Positions 16,974 through 23,890 of a stretch of DNA of 48,517 nt are shown piece by piece. How positions within the stretch are numbered: the first letter of the stretch is position 1; each line of letters opens with the position of its first letter. The DNA lies in assembly GCF_001954195.1 (NCBI RefSeq), contig NZ_MBES01000085.1, positions 1 through 48,517 on the forward strand. Direction: 5' to 3'. The notes beneath the pieces were generated by a model. The model saw only the letters and a program-made list of their open reading frames with translations, searched no databases and was not told the origin of the DNA. The stretch comes from Mycobacterium sp. IS-1264. Its GTDB lineage: Bacteria > Actinomycetota > Actinomycetes > Mycobacteriales > Mycobacteriaceae. A program made the translations under genes and the position numbers.

Positions 16974-18560
16974 ATGAGCGACGACTCGGAGCGGGCCGGC
17001 GGGATCAGCCGCCGCCGGCTGCTCACCTCAACCGCGGCCTCCGCGGTGCTGGGCGGCGTCGGGGTCGGCGGGGCCGCGCTGCTGTGGTCGGGCCACGCGC
17101 ATCCCCGGGGCCCGGCGCTGTGGCACCAGCCGGATCGCGGCGCGGCGCCGCCGGTGGCCGGGCTGCACCTGCAATTCGGCAGGAATGCCGCCACCGAGGT
17201 GGTGGTGTCGTGGCACAGCACCGACGCCGTTGGCAATCCACGAGTCATGCTGGGCACCCCGGCGTCCGGATTCGGCCGCACCGTGGCGGCCGAGACGCGC
17301 ACGTACCGGGACGCCAAGTCCAACACCGAAGTTCGCGTCAACCACGCCCGCCTGACGAACCTTACCCCGGATACCGACTACGTCTACGCCGCGCTGCACG
17401 ACGGCGCCGACCCGGAACCCGGAACGGTGCGCACCGCGCCGGTGGGGCGAAAACCGCTGCGCTTCACCAGCTTCGGCGATCAGTCCACACCGACACTGGA
17501 CAAGCTGCCCAACGGCGGCTACGGCACCGACAACATCGGTTCACCCGCGGCCGGCGACACCACGCTGGCGATCGAACGGCTCGGCCCGCTGTTCAACCTG
17601 GTCAACGGCGACCTGTGCTACGCCAACCTGGCGCAGGACCGAATCCGCACCTGGTCGAACTGGTTCGAGAACAACACCCGCTCGGCGCGCTATCGGCCGT
17701 GGATGCCGGCGGCGGGCAATCACGAGAACGAATTGGGCAACGGCCCAATCGGTTACGGCGCGTATCAAACGTACTTCCAAGTACCCGATTCGGGATCCGG
17801 CCCGGAGATGCGCGGCATGTGGTACTCCTTCACCGCCGGCTCGGTGCGGGTGATCAGCCTCAACAACGACGACGTCGCCTTTCAGGACGGCGGCAACTTC
17901 TATGTGCACGGCTACTCCGGCGGCGAGCAAAAGCGCTGGCTTGCAGGCGAACTCGCCGCGGCGCGGCGCGACCCCGATGTCGACTGGGTGGTTGTCTGCA
18001 TGCATCAGACGGCGATCTCCACCGCCGACCGCCGCAACGGCGCCGACCTCGGCATCCGCGAGGAATGGCTGCCGTTGTTCGATCAGTACCAGGTCGATCT
18101 GGTGCTGTGCGGCCACGAACATCACTACGAACGGTCACATCCGCTGCGCGGGACGCTGGGCACCGATACCCGGACCCCGAGGCCCGTCGACACCCGTTCC
18201 GATCTCATCGACGCGACCCGGGGCACGGTGCACATCGTCATCGGTGGGGGCGGCACCTCCGCGCCGTCCAATGACCTGTTCTTCGCCCAGCCGCTATGCC
18301 GCGTGTTGACGGGTGTCGGCGCGTTCGATCCGGCGATCGGGCGCAAGCCACCGATCTATGCGATCGAAGATGCGCCGTGGTCGGCGTTTCGCGATCGCGA
18401 CAACCCTTACGGCTTCGTGGCTTTCGACGTCGATCCGGGGCAACCCGGCAGCAACACCTCGATCAAGGCGACGTATTACGCGCTGCGCGGGTTGTTCGGC
18501 GCGGTCACCGTCGTCGACCAGTTCACGCTGACCAAACCGCGTGGCGACAAGCGGGCCTAA
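16974..18560 (+). CDS. Purple acid phosphatase-type metallophosphoesterase, Tat-exported (Rv2577-like)
   Basis: A 528-residue protein. The N-terminus has a twin-arginine signal (ISRRRLLTS) followed by a hydrophobic stretch. A fibronectin-like N-terminal domain (~65-155) precedes the metallophosphatase domain. All five metal-binding blocks are visible: GDQS (Asp169), GDLCY (Asp213, Tyr216), GNHE (Asn249, His250), CMHQ (His344) and GHEHH (His381, His383). The tyrosine in block two is the residue that gives purple acid phosphatases their colour. It should release phosphate from organic esters outside the membrane. Its last four bases overlap the 3' end of the convergent radical SAM gene. Confidence 0.92.
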   Translation: MSDDSERAGGISRRRLLTSTAASAVLGGVGVGGAALLWSGHAHPRGPALWHQPDRGAAPPVAGLHLQFGRNAATEVVVSWHSTDAVGNPRVMLGTPASGFGRTVAAETRTYRDAKSNTEVRVNHARLTNLTPDTDYVYAALHDGADPEPGTVRTAPVGRKPLRFTSFGDQSTPTLDKLPNGGYGTDNIGSPAAGDTTLAIERLGPLFNLVNGDLCYANLAQDRIRTWSNWFENNTRSARYRPWMPAAGNHENELGNGPIGYGAYQTYFQVPDSGSGPEMRGMWYSFTAGSVRVISLNNDDVAFQDGGNFYVHGYSGGEQKRWLAGELAAARRDPDVDWVVVCMHQTAISTADRRNGADLGIREEWLPLFDQYQVDLVLCGHEHHYERSHPLRGTLGTDTRTPRPVDTRSDLIDATRGTVHIVIGGGGTSAPSNDLFFAQPLCRVLTGVGAFDPAIGRKPPIYAIEDAPWSAFRDRDNPYGFVAFDVDPGQPGSNTSIKATYYALRGLFGAVTVVDQFTLTKPRGDKRA

Positions 18561-19582
18561 AACAGCGTCTGCTGAACGGGTTCCGGCGCCACCACCGCGG
18601 CAGCCCGTGGGACGGGGCGATGGTGGCCACCGAGCCGATGCTTCGCGATCAGCGGCGCGGCCCGGTCGCGCAACATGTCGCGGTAGGTGGTCGGGAGGTA
18701 GGCGCCGCGGCGGTAGAGGTCGCGATAGCGGCCGACCAGCTCGGGATGCGAGCGGGCCAGCCACGACATGAACCAGGCGCGGGTCGAGCCGCGCAGGTGC
18801 AGGCCGAAGACCGTGACGCCGGTGGCCCCCGCGGCCGCGATCTGGCCAAGCAGACCGTCGAGGTGCTCGACGGAATCGGTGAGATGCGGCAGCACCGGCG
18901 CGACCATCACGTGGCAGTCCAGGCCGGCATCGCGGATCGCGGTGATGAGGCCCAGGCGCGCCTGCGGCGTCGGGGTGCCGGGTTCGACGTCGCGGTGCAG
19001 CTCGGCGTCGGCCACCGCCAGCGACACCGCGACCGATACCGCAACGTGTTGGGCCGCTTCGCAGATCAGGGGCAGGTCGCGGCGCAGCAGCGTGCCCTTG
19101 GTCAGGATCGACAGCGGCGTGCCGGAGTCGGCGAGGGCGCCGATGATGCCCGGCATCAGCGCATAGCGGCCCTCGGCGCGCTGGTAGGGATCGGTGTTGG
19201 TGCCCAGCGCGACGGCCTCGCGGCGCCACGACGGGCGGCGCAGCTCGCGGCGCAGCACGTCGGCGACGTTGGTCTTGACCACCACCTGGGTGTCGAAGTC
19301 GGTGCCGAAGTCGAATTCCAGATATTCATGGGTGGGGCGCGCGAAGCAGTAGCGGCAGGCGTGCGAGCAGCCGCGATAGCCGTTGACGGTGTAGCGGAAC
19401 GGCAGCGCCGCCGCGTCCGGGATCTTGTTCAACGCGGACTTGCACAGCACCTCGTGAAAGGTGATCCCGTCGAACTGCGGCGCGCGCACGCTCCGGACGA
19501 AGCCGATCCGCTGCAGCCCGGGCAGGGCCCCGTCGTCGACGGGTTGCCCGTTGACCGCGACGGCCTGAGTAGCCCACCGCAT
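18557..19582 (-). CDS. SOS-regulated radical SAM protein (Rv2578c family)
   Basis: A 341-residue radical SAM enzyme. The iron-sulfur motif is C-x3-C-x2-C at Cys72, Cys76 and Cys79 (GCSHACRYCFAR), preceded by NGYRGC and followed by TNTDPYQRAE, which resembles the SPL/MoaA-like branch found in the Rv2578c family. The C-terminus is Pro/Val-rich. The reaction is unknown. A perfect LexA box lies 8 bp upstream of the ATG at 19582, so it is expected to be induced by DNA damage; the M. tuberculosis orthologue is, as I recall, listed in the SOS regulon. A repair role (for example lesion reversal in the manner of spore photoproduct lyase) is an inference. Confidence 0.9.
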   Translation of the reverse strand: MRWATQAVAVNGQPVDDGALPGLQRIGFVRSVRAPQFDGITFHEVLCKSALNKIPDAAALPFRYTVNGYRGCSHACRYCFARPTHEYLEFDFGTDFDTQVVVKTNVADVLRRELRRPSWRREAVALGTNTDPYQRAEGRYALMPGIIGALADSGTPLSILTKGTLLRRDLPLICEAAQHVAVSVAVSLAVADAELHRDVEPGTPTPQARLGLITAIRDAGLDCHVMVAPVLPHLTDSVEHLDGLLGQIAAAGATGVTVFGLHLRGSTRAWFMSWLARSHPELVGRYRDLYRRGAYLPTTYRDMLRDRAAPLIAKHRLGGHHRPVPRAAAVVAPEPVQQTLF

Positions 19583-19590
19583 CCACCTAT

Positions 19591-19606
19591 TCGAACACTC
19601 GTTCGA
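19591..19606 (-). promoter_or_regulatory. Perfect LexA/SOS box upstream of radical SAM gene
   Basis: TCGAAC-ACTC-GTTCGA matches the mycobacterial SOS consensus TCGAAC-N4-GTTCGA at all 12 defined positions. It lies 8 bp upstream of the start codon at 19582, where bound LexA would block transcription or the earliest elongation. Confidence 0.88.
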
Positions 19607-19629
19607 TGCGGCGTCAAGCCGGCTCGCGG

Positions 19630-20415
19630 CTAGAAGCCCGCGGGCAGGCGACTGATCTTGGGGTCCAGCGACACCACTGTGCTCGTATCCGGGCTCGCCT
19701 CCGGCGGATTCTTTCGTTCTTCGTATGCCGCCTCCAGGGTGGCCGGAAACCCTTCCAGGCCGCGATACACGCCCACCAGTTGCTCGAGGATCTTGATTCG
19801 TTGCTGGCTCGCCTCGTCGACCGTCCGCCGGGCCTGCTCACGATACTGATCAGCCCCCTGCTTGGCGTCGGCAAGCAGCTGCTCATGCTCCCGTCGGGCG
19901 GTGTTCCACGCGTCCTCGATCGCCGATTGCGCTTCGGCGCGCAACCCGGCCAGTTCGGCGTCTTGCTTCTTTTTGGTTTCCTCGTACTCGGCGTCGAGCG
20001 CTTTCCGCTGCGCGGCAATATCCGCCAACAGCTCCTTGTACTTTCGCTGCGCGGCCTCGTTCTTGGCTTCGGCCGAAGCGATCAGCGCCGCTGACTCGGC
20101 GCGCGCCTCGGCTTGCATTTCGGAAACCTCTTCGATCGTGCGCCGCAGCAGGGCCGCGATCCGCTGTTGCATCGCGTACGGCGACGGTGAACTTTCGGTC
20201 AGGGCGGCGACTTCGTCCCTGAGGACGGTGACATCAATCCGCAGCGCGGCCGCTTCATCGCCGCATTCCTTCAGCTGGGTTCTGAGGCTTTCATTTTCGT
20301 CGATCAGCGACTGCTGCTTGCTGATCAGCTTCTCGATATAGGCATCGACCGCGGCCGGATCGTAGCCTCTGAGGATGCGAGCGAATGTCGTTGCGGGTTC
20401 GGTTATCACTGCCAT
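19630..20415 (-). CDS. DivIVA/Wag31-like coiled-coil protein
   Basis: A 261-residue protein. The N-terminus reads FARILRGYDPAAVDAYIEKL, a DivIVA-type membrane-targeting motif (hydrophobic residue, RGY, then x-x-V-D-x-x), followed by a nearly continuous coiled coil rich in Glu, Ala, Gln and Lys from ~30 to ~230. It should polymerise at the cytosolic face of the membrane. It is distinct from the essential Wag31 of the fts cluster. ATG at 20415 has a purine run directly against it; ATG at 20439 adds eight residues and may be used instead. From memory M. tuberculosis has dhaA near here, so this is a lineage-specific insertion. A role in cell shape or septal scaffolding is inferred only. Confidence 0.78.
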   Translation of the reverse strand: MAVITEPATTFARILRGYDPAAVDAYIEKLISKQQSLIDENESLRTQLKECGDEAAALRIDVTVLRDEVAALTESSPSPYAMQQRIAALLRRTIEEVSEMQAEARAESAALIASAEAKNEAAQRKYKELLADIAAQRKALDAEYEETKKKQDAELAGLRAEAQSAIEDAWNTARREHEQLLADAKQGADQYREQARRTVDEASQQRIKILEQLVGVYRGLEGFPATLEAAYEERKNPPEASPDTSTVVSLDPKISRLPAGF

Positions 20416-20591
20416 TCCCCCTTCTGACTGAAAACGCATGTAGACCCGGGGAGATCGATCCAAAGTCGAGTATTCCACGTTCACGCATCCGCCGGAATAA
20501 GCCATTTTCTCCGGCTTTCGGTATTCGTCAGCGCGGTTCAGCCCGGCACCCCGGCGGGATGGTCAACGCCGAAATAGCAAGCGCGGCAAAC

Positions 20592-20888
20592 CTACGTCAG
20601 GCCGTCCTCCAGGTAGCGCAGCGAGTATCTGCACTGCGGCTCGGACTCGAGCTCCGACTGCCAGGTGGCCCTCTCCCGGATCGCATCCGTCGATCCATAA
20701 ACCCGGCGATTGCAGCCCTGGCAGGTCAGAAGTGTGTACATCGTGTCTCCGCCACGGGGCCATTCCTCGCGGGCTCTGTCGGGCACCTCGATCGCAATGG
20801 ACTGCTGCTCCGTGTTCTGGATCAGTTGGCCGGCGACGTGTCCCTCGGGGCACATCAGGTCCATGGTGAGTAATCCCTTGCCGGTCAT
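20592..20888 (-). CDS. Small Cys-motif protein coupled to hisS
   Basis: A 98-residue (or 90-residue) protein of no recognised family. It has a CPEGH near the start and CQGC in the middle (LLTCQGCNRRVYG), which together could bind one zinc ion. Charged residues are evenly spread and there is no membrane segment. ATG 20888 overlaps the hisS stop by one base (TGATG). ATG 20864 has AAGGGA nine bases upstream and would give MDLMCPEGH as the N-terminus; I regard both as possible. It may be made with HisRS, but no functional link can be read from the sequence. Confidence 0.65.
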   Translation of the reverse strand: MTGKGLLTMDLMCPEGHVAGQLIQNTEQQSIAIEVPDRAREEWPRGGDTMYTLLTCQGCNRRVYGSTDAIRERATWQSELESEPQCRYSLRYLEDGLT

Positions 20889-22150
20889 CAGCGCCCCAGG
20901 CTCGAAAGTACCTCGGCGACAACCGAATCCACCGGCACCGAGACCTGCTCACCCGAGCCGAGGTCCTTCACCCCGATCGTGCCGGCCTCGAGATCGCGGT
21001 CACCGGCGACCAGCGCGAAGCGGGCACCGGAACGGTCCGCCGCGCGCATCGCGCCCTTGAGCCCGCGGTCGCCGTAGGCCATGTCGACGCGGACTCCGGA
21101 CGCGCGCAGCTGCCCGGCCAGCACCGCCAGCCGCAGCTTGGCCGGTTCGCTCAGCGGCACACCGAACACCTCGCAGCGCGTCGTCTCCCCCACGCTCTTG
21201 CCCTCGGCCCGCAACGCCAGCAGGGTCCGGTCCACGCCGAGCCCAAACCCGATGCCGGACAAGTCTTGTCCGCCAAGCTCGCGCATCAGGCCGTCGTAAC
21301 GGCCGCCGCCGCCGATGCCGGATTGCGCGCCCAGGCCGTCGTGCACGAACTCGAACGTCGTCTTGGTGTAGTAGTCCAGCCCGCGCACCATCCGCGGATT
21401 GAGGACATACGGCACGCCCAGCGCGTCCAGGTGCGCCAGCACGCTGTCGAAATGCTGCTTGGCGACATCGGAGAGGTGGTCGAGCAGCACCGGCGCATCG
21501 GCCGTCATCGCCCGCACCTCGGGACGTTTGTCGTCGAGCACCCGCAGCGGGTTGATCTCGGCACGGCGACGGGTCTCCTCATCAAGTGAGAGCCCAAACA
21601 GGAAGTCCTGCAACAGTTCCCGATATTGCGGGCGGCAGCTGTCGTCGCCCAGCGAGGTGATTTCCAGCCGGAACCCGTCCAGGCCCAGCGAGCGGAACCC
21701 GGCGTCGGCGACGGCGATCACCTCGGCGTCCAGCGCCGGATCGTCGACACCGATCGCCTCCACGCCCACCTGCTGCAGCTGGCGATAGCGGCCGGCCTGC
21801 GGACGCTCGTAGCGGAAGAACGGGCCGGCGTAACACAGCTTCACCGGCAGCGCGCCGCGGTCCAGGCCGTGTTCGATCACCGCCCGCACCACCGAGGCCG
21901 TGCCCTCGGGCCGCAGCGTCACCGAGCGGTTACCGCGGTCGGCGAAGGTGTACATCTCCTTGGACACCACGTCGGTGGATTCGCCGACGCCACGGGCGAA
22001 CAGCGCGGTGTCCTCGAAGATGGGTAGCTCGACGTCGCCGTAACCGGCCCGACGGGCCGCGGCGAGCAACCCGTCGCGCACGGCGACGAATTGCGCCGAC
22101 TCAGGCGGGATGTAGTCCGGCACCCCCTTGGGGGCGACAAACTCCGTCAC
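20888..22150 (-). CDS. hisS: Histidyl-tRNA synthetase
   Basis: A 420-residue class II synthetase charging tRNA-His. Visible blocks are motif 1 region, motif 2 (GPFFRYERPQAGRYRQ), the histidine-specific motif GLDYYTKTTFE, the GGGGRYDGL motif, and motif 3 (GIGFGLGVDR), then the C-terminal anticodon-binding domain (~330-420). The GTG at 22150 overlaps the stop of the upstream hydrolase by three bases (GTGA), giving a tight operon; the frame stays open upstream only by chance. The downstream small gene is coupled at the stop codon. Confidence 0.97.
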   Translation of the reverse strand: MTEFVAPKGVPDYIPPESAQFVAVRDGLLAAARRAGYGDVELPIFEDTALFARGVGESTDVVSKEMYTFADRGNRSVTLRPEGTASVVRAVIEHGLDRGALPVKLCYAGPFFRYERPQAGRYRQLQQVGVEAIGVDDPALDAEVIAVADAGFRSLGLDGFRLEITSLGDDSCRPQYRELLQDFLFGLSLDEETRRRAEINPLRVLDDKRPEVRAMTADAPVLLDHLSDVAKQHFDSVLAHLDALGVPYVLNPRMVRGLDYYTKTTFEFVHDGLGAQSGIGGGGRYDGLMRELGGQDLSGIGFGLGVDRTLLALRAEGKSVGETTRCEVFGVPLSEPAKLRLAVLAGQLRASGVRVDMAYGDRGLKGAMRAADRSGARFALVAGDRDLEAGTIGVKDLGSGEQVSVPVDSVVAEVLSSLGR

Positions 22151-22809
22151 GAGCTCAGGCCTTCGAGGAACGGGTTGAAACGTCGTTCGGCGCCGATCGT
22201 GGTGGAGGGGCCGTGCCCCGGCAGCACGACGGTCGCGTCGTCGAGCACCAGCAGTTTGTCGACGATCGAGGTCAGCAGGTCGCGGCCGCTGCCCCCGAAC
22301 AGGTCGGTGCGCCCGATGGAGCGCTCGAAGAGCGTGTCTCCCGTGAACACCACATCTTTGTCCGCGGAGACCCGGAACACCACCGAGCCGCGGGTGTGCC
22401 CGGGTGTGTGATCGACATTGACAGTCACGCTGCCCAGGTCGATCTTGTCGCCGTCGCGGTCCAGCTCGACCACCTGCTTGGGCTCGCGGAAGAACGCGCC
22501 GGCCACCACCTGGGCCAGCCGCGGGCCCAGGCCGTAGATCGGGTCTTTCAGCATGAACCGGTCCTCGGGATGGATGTAGGTCGGGCAGCCGAACGTGTCG
22601 GAAACCTTCTGCGCGGACCACATGTGGTCGATGTGGCCGTGGGTGAGTAACACCGCCGCCGGAGTCAGCCGGTTCTCGTCGAGGATGCGCCGCAGCGCGC
22701 CCATCGCGCGCTGCCCCGGGTCGACGATGACGCAATCCGTTCCGGGCCGCTCGGCCAGCACGTAGCAGTTGCACTGCAACACGCCGGCGGGAAATCCGGT
22801 GATCAACAC
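22147..22809 (-). CDS. Glyoxalase II-like metallo-beta-lactamase-fold hydrolase (Rv2581c-like)
   Basis: A 220-residue MBL-fold protein. The metal motif THGHIDH contains His57, His59, Asp61 and His62; further ligands are in HTPGHTRGS, TGDTLF (Asp) and LPGHGP. It lacks the extra C-terminal domain of classical glyoxalase II, so thioester hydrolysis (S-lactoyl or other mycothiol adducts) is likely but not certain. GTG at 22809 is preceded by GGGAA. It is the first gene of the hydrolase-hisS-small-protein operon and is divergent from ppiB. Confidence 0.87.
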   Translation of the reverse strand: MLITGFPAGVLQCNCYVLAERPGTDCVIVDPGQRAMGALRRILDENRLTPAAVLLTHGHIDHMWSAQKVSDTFGCPTYIHPEDRFMLKDPIYGLGPRLAQVVAGAFFREPKQVVELDRDGDKIDLGSVTVNVDHTPGHTRGSVVFRVSADKDVVFTGDTLFERSIGRTDLFGGSGRDLLTSIVDKLLVLDDATVVLPGHGPSTTIGAERRFNPFLEGLSS

Positions 22810-22835
22810 GGTTCCCAGTTTCCCACGGGGCCCGG

Positions 22836-22866
22836 TTGACACCGGGCACCGCGCCCACATTAGCCT
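22836..22866 (+). promoter_or_regulatory. SigA-like promoter of ppiB
   Basis: A perfect -35 TTGACA (22836-22841) is 19 bp from TAGCCT (22861-22866), a TANNNT-type -10. The spacing is slightly long. Transcription would begin near 22873, leaving a ~43-nt leader with GGAGG (22901-22905) before the GTG. Confidence 0.6.
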
Positions 22867-22915
22867 GAGCAGGCAAGTTGGCCCCGAATGAAGCAACCAT
22901 GGAGGCATACCGGCC

Positions 22916-23809
22916 GTGCCGACCAACGAACAGCGACGAGCGAACGCCAAGCGCAAACTCGAACGGCAGCTGGAACGCCGCCAAAAGCAAGCCAAACGGC
23001 GCCGGATCGCGCTCATCGCAGGTGGCTCGATCGTCGCGGTGGCGATCGTGGCCGCCGTGGTGATCGCCGTGGTCAACAGCAAAAGCGAGCACAAGAACAC
23101 CACCGCCGCCACGACCACCCCGGCCGGCAGCTCGGCGCCGGCCACGACGACCGCTCCGCAGACGGGCCAGGTACCGCCGTTGCCGCCGTTCAAGCCGACG
23201 GCCACCACCGGCGCCAACTGTCAGTACCCGGCGTCGCCGGACCCGGCCGCCAAGCCAGTCAAGCCGCCGCGCACCGGCAAGATTCCGACCGACCCGGCCC
23301 AAGTCAGCGCAAGCATGGCGACCAGCCAGGGCAACCTCGGCTTGATGTTGGCCAACAACGAATCGCCTTGCGCGGTCAACAGTTTCGCGAGCCTCATCGG
23401 CCAGAAATACTTCGACAACACCAAATGCCACCGGCTGACCACCTCGGCCACGCTGGGCGTCCTGCAATGCGGCGACCCCAAGGGCGACGGCACCGGCGGC
23501 CCCGGCTACCAATTCGCCAACGAGTACCCCACCGACCAGTACCCGCCAAACGACCCGAAGCTGCAGGAGCCGGTGGTCTACCCGCGCGGCACGCTGGCCA
23601 TGGCTAACGCCGGACCGGGCACCAACGGCAGCCAATTCTTCATGGTCTACAAGGATTCTCAGCTACCGCCGCAATACACCGTCTTCGGCACCATCCAGGC
23701 CGACGGGCTGGCGACCCTGGACAAGATCGCCAAGGCCGGCGTCTCCGGCGGCGGCGAGGACGGGGCGCCCAACAGCGAAGTCACCATCAAGTCGCTGCTG
23801 CTGGACTAA
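22916..23809 (+). CDS. ppiB: Membrane-anchored cyclophilin-type peptidyl-prolyl isomerase
   Basis: A 297-residue type II membrane protein. A very basic cytosolic tail (~1-30) leads to one membrane segment (IALIAGGSIVAVAIVAAVV), a Thr/Pro/Ala linker (~55-98), and a cyclophilin domain from GANCQYP (residue 99) on. Compared with human CypA, Arg55 (KCHRL), Gln63-like (LQCGD), Asn102 (MANAG), Gln111 and Phe113 (GSQFFM) are kept, while Trp121 and His126 are replaced (Gln and Tyr). Four cysteines (ANCQ, SPCAV, TKCHR, LQCGD) suggest two extracellular disulfides. It should help fold exported proteins. The next gene repeats this whole extracellular module behind a kinase. Confidence 0.92.
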   Translation: MPTNEQRRANAKRKLERQLERRQKQAKRRRIALIAGGSIVAVAIVAAVVIAVVNSKSEHKNTTAATTTPAGSSAPATTTAPQTGQVPPLPPFKPTATTGANCQYPASPDPAAKPVKPPRTGKIPTDPAQVSASMATSQGNLGLMLANNESPCAVNSFASLIGQKYFDNTKCHRLTTSATLGVLQCGDPKGDGTGGPGYQFANEYPTDQYPPNDPKLQEPVVYPRGTLAMANAGPGTNGSQFFMVYKDSQLPPQYTVFGTIQADGLATLDKIAKAGVSGGGEDGAPNSEVTIKSLLLD

Positions 23810-23830
23810 ACCCTCAAGCGGCGCAACATT

Positions 23831-23853
23831 AATCGCGCTTTGTTCGCGCGATT
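23831..23853 (+). terminator. Hairpin after ppiB
   Basis: An 8-bp perfect stem AATCGCGC / GCGCGATT with loop TTTGTTC begins 22 bases after the ppiB stop and precedes the kinase gene. There is no T-run. It suggests ppiB and the kinase are separate transcription units. Confidence 0.6.
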
Positions 23854-23877
23854 CCCACGACCGGGCGGTCGAAAGTT

Positions 23878-23890
23878 TATGGTCGTTGCG
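23878..23890 (+). promoter_or_regulatory. Leaderless-type promoter -10 of kinase-cyclophilin gene
   Basis: TATGGT (23878-23883) fits TANNNT and ends six bases before GTG 23890; no Shine-Dalgarno sequence precedes the GTG. Transcription would start at the GTG. No good -35 is seen. Confidence 0.5.

Noticed and set aside
22151..23635. A long in-frame extension of hisS to 915 residues
   Set aside because: It runs out of frame through the hydrolase gene and antisense to ppiB; the GTG at 22150 gives the normal HisRS length and overlaps the upstream stop in operon style.
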